DNA from: Anodontia alba | Taxonomy: Eukaryota; Mollusca; Bivalvia; Lucinida; Lucinidae | Reading direction: 5' to 3' | DNA: 64,000 nt | NCBI GenBank assembly: GCA_964016985.1 | Contig: OZ024824.1 | Location: forward strand, 44,251,168-44,315,167 | Shown here: positions 10,860 through 19,191 of the stretch, piece by piece | Position numbering within the stretch: the stretch's first letter is position 1 | How the letters are laid out: every line of letters starts with the position of its first letter | Program-made: the position numbers and the translations under genes | Notes under the pieces: generated by a model | Told to the model about the DNA's origin: nothing | Databases searched by the model: none | What the model saw: only the letters and a program-made list of their open reading frames with translations

Positions 10860-11384
10860 TAATAATTATAATGTTTTCAATATATAGATAATGTAAAAAA
10901 AAAATAACATTACTAATAGCTATTTATACCCTGGTAAATGCGGAGTAAGGCCCTCACACTTTAGGTTTTACTGTTTAAAGGGAGCTAATTGCATATGCCT
11001 GGAAAATAACTTTTATGAGTCGCGCCCAATAGTTTTTATAAATCAGGGGCGCATTCTGGATGTGATTTCTGAAGAGGTTCGATTTGATCGAATTTCCGTA
11101 CATACTCTACGTATTCGGACAGACAGGCCTGATCAAACAGTGTAGACCCAGATCAGACGCTGCAGAACGCATTTAAACCTTCACTGAAACGGTGGTGTAT
11201 TTAACCAGGGATTTGTAATCTCTCCAAGAACTGAAGATTACATGTCTTTTTGTCACCACAAATGGCAAAATCTGACCGCCCTTGCATCGGAAGATGATCT
11301 GAGTCTTCACTGGTCGCACGCCTTATTGTCTTAAGTGTTGTCCAAATTTCCGTGCCCCCTGCAAGTTCCCCCCATAAACTAGTT
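10860..11384 (+). repeat. Third partial copy of the 2.2-kb repeat family
   Basis: Contains AAATGCGGAGTAAGGCCCTC then AAAGGGAGCTAATTGCATATG (10940-11000), then GTAGACCCAGATCAGACGC and GAGTCTTCACTGGTCGCACG blocks in plus orientation. Diverged and broken. Confidence 0.5.
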
Positions 11385-11760
11385 TCATTCCCTTGTTCTC
11401 TGCGGCGTTTGATCCTTAGGTTTGATCTGAGTCTACAGTTCGCGTAGACCTATCTGTCCCAATACTTAGGTTCTACTTTTAATACATGCCAGTTTCATAT
11501 GCTCTGTAATTAAACGAACATAAGTATGTTTTTCTCCTAGCGGTTTCCGCCACGATTTTTCGTGACGTTACCGTTACGAGCACGCGGTTTCTTTCATGCG
11601 GGGCAAGGGTATGTCTGCTGCATTTTCTGGGTATTTTCACATACATTTTTGTACTCTATAAGTGAGAATGTCCCAGAATTGCCTGTCGTCGACGATTTCT
11701 ATCTGAGAAGACCCATGAGAATCTACGTAGGGATTACTAAATGAGTTCCGCAGTTCTTCG
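11385..11760 (+). repeat. Dispersed repeat family B, copy 3
   Basis: Blocks GTAGACCTATCTGTCCC, AGCGGTTTCCGCCACG, GAGCACGCGGTTTC and GAATTGCCTGTCGTCG in the order seen at 5411-5870. Confidence 0.65.
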
Positions 11761-12104
11761 GCGAGTGAGCCACTGCAGGGCGACTTTTTTGACCATGTCG
11801 CCCTGTAACCTTTGACAGACACTAAATACTGAGCTCTTAGAATTAAAAAAAAAAAAAAACGTTATCACGCGACGAGGACCAGGCATCGGAACGTTTTTTT
11901 TTTTTTTTGTTTTTTTTTTCTCCTGTATGACGAGAAACAGTACTGGGGTCGGCAGCTTAAAACAGGGACGGACACTTTTTTTTTTCCCCGCATATAATTG
12001 TTTGCGCTCATATTGCATTTCTTAAACACAATGAGCATACATGTACATATCTCACATTTGCTGAATAACAAAAGCGATTTTAAGAGTCACTCAGTTAATT
12101 CTGA
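11761..12104. other. Low-complexity stretch, no gene
   Basis: Poly-A at 11844-11859 and T-rich tracts at 11895-11919. No feature recognised. Confidence 0.5.
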
Positions 12105-12345
12105 TGTTGCTTCCTCCCCGTTTCTTGCCCGAACTTCTGCCGCGGAGAATGCGTGAGCTTTCAATCGATCACGCGAGGAAAAGTTCACGCGTGGATTTTT
12201 TAGACAAATGCGCGAAATATGCGCGAATTTCGCGCAAATTTTGCGCAAATTTTTTAGGGCTTTGCGTGGACCTTAATCCTTTCCGCGCATTTCCGCGCAT
12301 CACGCGCACCATCGAACTTTCGCGGCGACTGTACTGTAGATATGT
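12105..12345. repeat. CG-rich MITE-like repeat, copy 2 (inverted relative to copy 1)
   Basis: Contains ATGCGCGAATTTCGCGC and ATTTTGCGCAAATT, and ends CTTTCGCGGCGACTGTACTG at about 12337. That end is the inverse of the start of the copy at 4995. Confidence 0.55.
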
Positions 12346-12639
12346 TTTCTCTCTATGTTAAGTTTTTTTTTTATTATTATTATTTGAATCTGCCAAAACA
12401 AAAAAAAACAAACAAAAAAACACCAGTTTAAATTATTAATAACATGCTTAACATAGGCCACCAAATCTCTGAAAAATAGTACTAACAAACGCTTTGTAAA
12501 TATAGAGTTCAGTTGTTGTGCAGCACAGTTGAATGAACTTGTAAACATATGACCATGAACAAGGATTAACAGTGAAACATGCATGCCAAAGCGAATTATT
12601 CAGGAACCGATTATAATAGGAAAATCGCATCGGCAGCAG
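12346..12639. other. No recognised feature
   Basis: A-rich tract near 12400, then unique-looking sequence. Confidence 0.45.
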
Positions 12640-12747
12640 CAACAGATGCCAACTGATGATCGATTATGATTTCCAACCGATGTCCCACCACTATGCTCTA
12701 CCATTATTTATTATCCTGTAGAAGATTCTGATACCATACCTTCAAAT
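12640..12747 (-). repeat. Repeat R1, left half of the interrupted copy
   Basis: Reverse complement of R1 at 2470-2516 and, less well, of 3384-3440. The other half resumes at 16719-16746 beyond the nested transposons. The junction retains TGCTCTAC next to the ACCATTATTTATTATCC block, which equals the first 8 bases of the 867-bp element end. Confidence 0.7.
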
Positions 12748-12822
12748 AGAGCATAGAAATACAGAACACACCGAAACACATTGGTAATTACCAGAACACA
12801 CTTTATTTTTTTTTTATATTAT

Positions 12823-12982
12823 CATGGTTCTCACTAGGATTTTGAAAATTGGAGTAAAATGTTGTCATCCAGACAAAGTTGGAGTTTTACCATACTTTTC
12901 TATTGAGACTTTCCAAAAAGTTGGAGTCAGAAATGAAAAGTTGGAGTAATTTATTCCAAATCTGGAGTTAATGTGAACTCTG
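12823..12982 (-). mobile_element. 160-bp hAT-like MITE
   Basis: Reverse complement of the copy at 43878-44038 with about 85-90% identity by eye. Ends are GGTTCTCACTAGGATTTTG and GTTAATGTGAACTCTG. An ATTAT motif sits on both flanks. Confidence 0.7.
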
Positions 12983-13426
12983 ATTATTATAAATCGTTTT
13001 TATAACTTAATTGCTGTCTGTTTGTGTGTCGGATGTTTTCAATAATAAATTTGCTCTTAGCATACAATAAATTAACCTCATTCCAGTGTTTTATAAAAAT
13101 GTGTTCTGGTCCCTTTCCCTTTAAGATAATGCATTTGTAATGTCTTCTGTCAATACATTGTTCACTCTCATCATTAATATACTCTTATGTTTAATACAAA
13201 CAAACACCCATGATTATAAAATTAATCACCATCATAATATTTATCATGGTTAATTTTAATACCAAACTCTTGATAAAAATTCACCGGATCACACTGCCAT
13301 ACAATATTTAATATTATTATTTGATGCTTAACTGAGCTAAGATTTATAAAGTTCACGTGTTACAAATGGTCAAAATAAGACATAGAATATATAAAGGGAC
13401 CACATATAGGGACCACATATCCCACC

Positions 13427-13499
13427 CCCCCCCCCAAAAAAAAAAACTACTTATTTATAGCAAAAACAAAATACTTTTTTGAGTGTGATCCGGTAATTA
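13427..13499. repeat. Direct repeat, left copy (partner 16597-16672)
   Basis: A C-run and A-run followed by ACTACTTATTTATAGCAAAA then GAGTGTGATCCGGTAATTA. The partner matches almost exactly over about 55 bases beyond the homopolymers. The pogo element's left end follows immediately, at the TA of GGTAATTA. Confidence 0.85.
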
Positions 13500-13643
13500 T
13501 GGTCGTTTCTCATACTTTCGTGCATTCCCATAGTTTCGTGAACTCGCGTTTTGTCGCGATATTTCATGGCTCGCGCTGTTTTGGCGCCACCTGTCAAACT
13601 TTTCCAGAAGTTCAGAGTTCAGGGAAAATCCTTCTCCGAAGAA

Positions 13644-16014
13644 ATGAGAAAAAAACAGGTAATTAAAATGAAAGACTGCCATCGCATCCCACAGATGCAT
13701 GAATTAATAAATTGTCCCTACAATTATTTAGTCACGTGCACCACACACCTAAAACTTACCTGTAAATTTAGCTGGGAAATAAATCTACCAGCGTCTACAT
13801 CCCTGCTCGCGTCGTTATCAACAAGGTCACGTGACTAGATTGGTCTCAGTCGTCTAGAAGCTTGAAGTATAGTGTGCCCCAAAAGTTAGATAGTGGTAGT
13901 CAGTCAATTGCACATTTCAGTTTCAGAACAAAACAAAATACTTCAAATATAATAGCAGCAACGCTAACAACATAACAAGATAGCACAACAACAACTTTAA
14001 TGATAATAATAATAATAGTAATAATAACAACATTAATAATAATGATGACCTGTGTATGACAAATTAATTTTATATAATAATATATATATCAAAGCATAAA
14101 TATTAGTAAATGTGATAAAATAATCCAAAAATAATAGTTCTGTAAAATGTCCCTTTTTTTCTATTTCTTCTACTTCAGGCAAACCCCAAGCAAGTCAAGA
14201 GAACTTACAGGTCAACTTACACCAAGGAAGATCTTCTTAATGCCTATAATGCTGTTAAGGAAAGAAACCTTCCTATTAGAGCAGCAGCCTCTATGTTTGG
14301 TGTACCACCCCAGACTCTCAGAGACAGATTCACTGGTATAGTTGACCCTGATTCTGACCATAGTTCAAATGCACTATTGTCCAGAGAAGAGGAGGGCATT
14401 TTAGTTGAGCATGTTGAGGTAATGGCACAACTGGGGTATGGCTATACCCACATCCAACTACAACATCTTGCTGGAGAACTAGCACACAGCTTGGAGAGGC
14501 GACAAACTAGTAAGCCCCTTAGTAATAACTGGTTGTATGGATTTTTGCAGAGATGGAAAGATCGGCTGTCCTCTCTGAATCCAAGGAGTCTAGAAACAAC
14601 TAGAGCGAAAGCAGCAACGCCAGAGGTAGTCAACAATTACTATAAAGAACTGGACTCAACCTTGGAGAAGTATGGTCTGAAGGACAAGCCACAATGTATA
14701 TATAATTTGGATGAAACTGGATTGCAACCCGACCATAGACCTCCCAACGTCATTGCGCCTTCTGGCAGCAACACTCAATCCATCACTTCTCCCAGGTCAA
14801 CAACGGTAACTTTGGTTGGATGTGCCAATGCAGCTGGAAACAGTCTTCCACCATTTTTCATCTTTAAAGGGAAGCGGTACATGCCAGAGCTACTAAATGG
14901 AGCAACAACTGGTGTTAAGGCAACCATGTCAGATTCAGGGTGGATCAATGGTGCAATCTTCAAGGAATATCTCACAGACCACTTCTTGCCTTTTGTGCGT
15001 CCTGGAAATGCCAGTTCTTCGCAACATATTTTGCTCATGTATGACGGACACAAGTCTCACATCTCTCCAGATGTTATCCAGTGGGCTAAAAGCAACAAAA
15101 TTATTTTATTTGTTCTCCCACCTCACACCAGTCACCTCTTACAACCTCTTGATGTTGCCATATATGCTCCCTTCAAGCACTATTATCATTCCGAATGCAG
15201 TCTGTTTATGAGGAAGAACATTGGTGAGAGGATCACGAGGTACAATATGTGCGAGCTAGCCTGCAAAGCATATTTGAAGGCAATGTCACCATCAAATATC
15301 CAAGCAGCATTTAGAAAGACAGGCATCCATCCTTTCAGCAAACAAACAATTTCCCCTGACAAACTCTTCCCAACAGAAGCCTTCAGAGAAAAGGAGCCAG
15401 TCAAAAAAGTAATGGCCATGAAAGGAGGGAAGGATGAAGTGAAAAAGTTCCTTGAGCTTAAAATTGAAAGAATGTCTGCTGACAAGTGCTGTGACTGTGG
15501 AAAAACAAATGAAAAGAATGATAATGCAACAATCAAAAGGCCAAGTCCTGGAGGGTTAGCTATAACTGAAGGTGAATATGAAAATAGGATGACAGATTAT
15601 GAAAATGCAAGGGAACTGCAGTCTAAAAAACAAAGGAAGGATAAAGAACCAAAGAAACCAAGTAAATGTCAGGAACAAAAAAATGACAATACAAAACCTA
15701 ACTCAAAGAATATGGGCAAATCTGGAAATAAGGAGAGCTCCCCTATTCCAACCATAACTTACTCTCCAAAACCTTCAACCAGTGGAATCAATATCCTACA
15801 AGCAGAGGATAGTGGTGATTCTGAAATTGAAGAAGAAGAAAAGTGTTGTGTATGCAGGTGTTTTTCACCCCCAGCAGCCAAAGGACGTCCATACCTTGTC
15901 ATTGTAAAATGGGCACAGTGTGATAAATGTGATCACTGGGTTCACTTGGAATTTTGTTCCACTAAGAAATTTGTGAGAAGGCATGGGGCGTTTTTGTGCT
16001 GTCATTGTGAATAG
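13644..16014 (+). CDS. Pogo/Tigger-like transposase with C-terminal PHD-like finger (two exons)
   Basis: DDE transposase, predicted to cut and rejoin the element ends in the nucleus. Exon 1 is 13644-13658 (MRKKQ) with donor CAG|GTAATT. The intron is 13659-14178 with acceptor TTCTACTTCAG. Exon 2 is 14179-16014. Both junctions are phase 0 and give 616 aa. Residues about 14-55 (YRSTYTKEDLLNAYNAVKER and on) form a psq-type helix-turn-helix; residues 73-150 resemble a CENP-B-type second DNA-binding domain. The catalytic triad is visible as D183 (YNLDETG), D294 (LLMYDGHKSH) and D330 (LQPLDVAI), spacing DD35D. The last 60 residues hold CCVC, CDKC, HW.H, FC and CCHC, a Cys4-His-Cys3 PHD-like pattern, after an acidic EEEEE linker. 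No stop or frameshift breaks exon 2, so the copy may be active. An initiator at the in-frame Met at 14293 would lose the first helix-turn-helix; the two-exon model is preferred. Confidence 0.85.
13659..14178 (+). other. Transposase intron
   Basis: 520 bases bounded by GT (CAG|GTAATT) and AG (CTACTTCAG). It contains AT-rich microsatellite-like sequence (AATAATAATA near 14005-14045). In-frame stops, such as TAA at 14143, show that it cannot be coding. Confidence 0.7.
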
Positions 16015-16596
16015 TAAAGTCCAGAAATTCAAATTCCCAGAAAATTTCAAAATATACTGTTCTCAGTTATGTTGTAGTTAAAATTTTGACTTTTCCTTCA
16101 ATATTGACATTTCTGTTTTTATCATTTATAACACACTGTAAAATATGTTAGTTGTCTTTTGGTTGAAGATTTCAATATTTCTGACGAATGAAAATTTGAA
16201 GGCCCTGTGAAAATCTCAAGTGATATGGATCACATCTTAAAACTAACAAAACCGATAATTTGGACCTCTAACTTTTGGAGAACACTCTAGTTGACGTCAT
16301 CAGCCTTCATTCGGAAAGCCTGGGCACTCTTCCAACGCTATTCACGAAAGTATGAGAAAGCGCCAAAAGGACTCAGAGTGCGACTGAACCGGATTTGGGG
16401 TGAGTTTTAACAATAAAAATGAGGTCACTTGAATCGATCTTTGTTACAAAATGAATATTGCCGAATCCTTTATTGCTTTTTAATATAATATTGTATTCTT
16501 ACTTTCTTTGTTTATCGGCGATGATCGGATACCGATTAAGGTGCACGAAAGTACGAGAAAAGTGCATACCAGTGTGTTCCGGTGTTTTGGTCCCCA

Positions 16597-16672
16597 TCCC
16601 CCCCCCCCCCCAAAAAAAACTACTTATTTATAGCAAAAACAAAATACTCTTTTGAGTGTGATCCGGTAATTA
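16597..16672. repeat. Direct repeat, right copy (partner 13427-13499)
   Basis: C-run, A-run, then ACTACTTATTTATAGCAAAA and GAGTGTGATCCGGTAATTA. It is followed by CCAGTGTGTTCCGGTG, which also follows the pogo element at 16569; this shows a tandem duplication of about 100 bases inside the outer element. Confidence 0.85.
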
Positions 16673-16713
16673 CCAGTGTGTTCCGGTGTTTCGGTGTGTT
16701 CCGATATTTCTAC

Positions 16714-16929
16714 TAACCGGATCAGTAGCCAGTGGATCAAATTGAAGCCAGGTGGGCAAAATTACAGCATTTTATCTATTCGCGCAGTTCTGTAAATATA
16801 CTTCAATCCATGACCTACCACAGGTGACTTCTGGATGTATGGAAGAGATTCTTTACAATTTCTAGACAGCCAGTCAAAAACTTGAGAAACTAAACTCTCT
16901 TTTTGTGTCGCCATCCTGCAACGTGCTCC
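16714..16929 (-). repeat. Repeat R1, right half, then unassigned sequence
   Basis: 16719-16746 (GGATCAGTAGCCAGTGGATC...) is the reverse complement of 2442-2464. Nothing is recognised in the rest. Confidence 0.55.
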
Positions 16930-16989
16930 CGTAAAGACGGAAGTGGAAAGTGTCATGCGCAACATTAATTTTGTCTATTTGCACGATGC

Positions 16990-17105
16990 CCGTGCAGTAC
17001 TCAGGATTGTGGGACAACTCGGCACATGGGAGAGACTCGGCACATAACCAACTCGGCACATCGCAAACTCGGCACATAACCAACTCGGCCTATACAACTC
17101 GGCCC
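16990..17105. repeat. Iterated ACTCGGC(A/C)CAT motif cluster
   Basis: At least six copies of ACTCGGCACA or ACTCGGCCCA-like units at short, irregular spacing. Same motif family as the ends of the 22120-23240 element; probably one terminus of a related element whose other end is lost or not recognised. Confidence 0.55.
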
Positions 17106-17544
17106 ATAATTAACGGATTCATCCAATTGTCTATTGTTATGTTGAATACTTTAATCCACCATTATAAACAAGCAATTAAAGGTTACCTTTGAACTTTAAT
17201 CATTTTAACTTGACGATGTCAAATCTTTTTTAGTGTAAATGTCATGCTTAGCCGCAATTCTACCGAGGTATTACAATCTATGACTTTGAGCAGAAATGAA
17301 ATATACTAACAAGTAGCGAACAACAAAAGCGTTGATCAAACTGTGCGGATGCACAGATTGATTTGAACCTTTGTTGGGGTACGTAAACTCACCGGATCGG
17401 GCGTAACCACCGGATCGGACCCGAATTTTACCGTTTTTGTAGCCTGGTTATAATAATTTCTTTTAGTGTAAATATTTTATTTTGCAATACATAGTCTGTC
17501 TAACAGATACATTACAGAAATATTTGACATTTATGTGTAACAGG
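17106..17544. other. No recognised feature
   Basis: AT-rich. Contains a duplicated ACCGGATCGG motif near 17390-17420. No gene seen. Confidence 0.45.
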
Positions 17545-17990
17545 TGAAAAAAATGGAAATAACATTTTCCCCCGACCGGGGATCGAACCTCGGCCGTCTG
17601 CGTGACAGGCCAACACTCTACCGCGTCGCTATAAAAGCCGGCTTGTACCGCAAGGCAGTACAACTGTGTTATATACCTGTACCCAGTGACATTCTCCCCC
17701 TCCAAATTGAAATTCGTCCCTGAATTTCTAGGAGCCCGAGAATCACGTGAAATGAGACTCAAGGAGTTTTATGCACACATGTGGGTTATTTACGTTGGGC
17801 GCCAAATGTAACAAGTAAAAAAATGGAAATAACATTTTTCCCCGACCGGGGATCGAACCCGGGCCGTCTGCGTGACAGGCCAAACACTCTACCGCCGTGG
17901 CTATAAAAGCCGGCTTGTACCGCAAGGCAGTACAAGTGTGTTATATATTTGGAGGGGGAGAATGTCACCGGGTATAGGTATATAACAAAA
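17545..17990 (-). repeat. Pair of tRNA-Asp-like modules with inverted flanks
   Basis: Two direct copies of about 125 bases, starting near 17545 and 17814. Each carries, on the minus strand, an A-box-like TAGCCACGGCGG, an anticodon-arm segment GCCTGTCACGC as in tRNA-Asp(GTC), and a perfect B box GGGTTCGATCC in copy 2 (GAGGTTCGATCC in copy 1). The sequence following copy 1 (17670-17706) is the inverted repeat of that following copy 2 (about 17947-17985; core GACATTCTCCCCCTCCAAAT). A functional tRNA is unlikely because the acceptor and D arms pair poorly. Confidence 0.65.
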
Positions 17991-18194
17991 TTATATAGGC
18001 GTGTTTTCGGGATGGGCCATAAAAAAATGAAAAGATTTTTTCAGATGAAAAACTCTAATATTTTCCTTATTTCTGCTAAAACCATAGATTTTGATTTCCA
18101 ACTTATCATTTAATTTGTCGGTCAACTATAATTTCCTCAGTTAATCATAGACAATTTTCAGTTGTAAACAACTCTGATTTAGACTGAAAATCAG
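17991..18194. other. No recognised feature
   Basis: Unassigned AT-rich sequence before the Penelope-like element. The motif TTTTTCAGATGAAAAACTC has a loose echo at 43465-43490. Confidence 0.4.
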
Positions 18195-18214
18195 AGGATG
18201 TTATATATGTTCTC

Positions 18215-18839
18215 ACTTGCAGCGAAGGAGGCTGAGGAATGCAGTATGTTGGACAGACCAAACGGGCCCTTAAAACAAGGTTTAAGGAACATTTGCTTAA
18301 AATCAAAAAAGCAAAGAAAATTGATACGTTTCTTTATCAACATTTCCGGAGTACTGGTCATTCATGATCATCTAATAAAGTTTTGGTTCAACCTGTTGAA
18401 AAAATTATACATAAGTCCAATTCTACCGAAAGATTCAAAAATATTTTAAGACATGAACTTGAACTTAAATGGATTAAACGTTTACAAACCCCTTTTCCAC
18501 TTGGATTTAATGATAATATTTACCATGAAGGAAATATTTCTAAAATGCCGGATTTCGATGCTTTTTCCCTTTTAGATATTAAAAAACGTAATAAACGATC
18601 CCATGGTAAGCGCAAAAATGGCAATTTTAAACGAAAACATAAAACAGTTTTATCTCTCTTTTTATTTAAACATTCTCTTGAATTCTGGATGTCATCAAAT
18701 GCTTTCTAAACTAGCTTCACTGTCTGTTTCTTCATTACGTAAGTTACATGATGAGGCTAATAAATTTTATGATAGAAAACATGATTTGTATGAAGCAGCT
18801 CTCCTTACTAGATGTTATAACATGCTCTTCGTCTTCTGA
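18215..18839 (+). pseudogene. GIY-YIG endonuclease and linker of Penelope-like element
   Basis: From about 18239 the frame reads MQYVGQTKRALKTRFKEHLL: the YVG half of the GIY-YIG motif with the downstream basic helix RxxxHL. After a frameshift near 18364 the text continues as LKWIKRLQTPFPLGFNDNIY and KMPDFDAFSLLDIKKRNKR, then, in another frame, ASLSVSSLRKLHDEANKFYD. The GIY half is not recognisable, and at least three frame changes are needed. It would nick target DNA in an intact element; here it is dead. Confidence 0.65.
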
Positions 18840-18894
18840 AATTAACCATATTAGACACTTCATCAAAATTCCATTCATTAATAAAGGTATTGAA

Positions 18895-19191
18895 GTAGTT
18901 GCGGTCATGGTACCAAAGCCGTAATCCAAACTCATAAATCCATAAACGAATGACGAATCAGAATGTTCAGACCAACAGACATGGACCCCAGAACAAAGGG
19001 TGTAATCAGGCGTCCGCGGATAGTAAGCATTACTTGGTAAGCAAGCTTCGCCCACCATGCCCAGAGGCCTGAACGAAGGAAATATCAGTAGAAGCGTATG
19101 TCCGGGATTTGGGAAGTCTACTTATGGCGCGTCACTGGCAAAAACATCAGAAACAATTCTGGAAACTGCCACATTGTAGGGATTGACTAGA
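18895..19191. mobile_element. ~296-bp insertion splitting the Penelope-like reading frame
   Basis: Reading is coherent up to IPFINKGIE (ends 18894) and resumes as IDLPSIFRDNN at about 19194. The sequence between has no matching frame. It starts GTAGTTGCGGTCATGGTACC and ends GGATTGACTAGATC. No clear inverted repeats, so its class is unknown. Confidence 0.5.

Larger units (their letters stand above)
13500..16566 (+). mobile_element. Pogo/Tigger-type transposon, apparently complete (3067 bp)
   Basis: Flanked by TA dinucleotides at 13498-13499 and 16567-16568, the target duplication of Tc1/mariner/pogo elements. The 25-base terminal inverted repeats agree at 21 positions and share TTTCTCRTACTTTCGTGCA. 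The CTTTCGTG motif recurs just inside both ends (13535-13541 and, inverted, 16344-16362), as expected for transposase binding sites. Removing the element restores GGTAATTACCAGTGTGTTCC, a sequence present intact at 16665-16685. It encodes one transposase. Confidence 0.8.
12752..16713. mobile_element. Outer ~4-kb inverted-repeat element hosting a pogo transposon
   Basis: Left end (about 12755-12798) and right end (about 16665-16713) are gapped inverted repeats built on GAACACACCGAAACAC and GGTAATTACC. It splits repeat R1, whose unsplit version at 2442-2516 shows the empty site. Inside lie a MITE (12823-12982), 1 direct repeat pair and a complete pogo-type transposon. Once the nested elements are removed only some 0.7 kb of its own sequence remains, with no coding capacity seen. 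Confidence 0.7.

Noticed and set aside
15186..15536. Antisense ORF inside the transposase
   Set aside because: Shadow of the DDE transposase exon on the opposite strand.
17814..17940. Functional tRNA-Asp gene
   Set aside because: The anticodon and T arms fit, but acceptor and D arms do not pair well and the unit is duplicated with flanks as part of a repeat.
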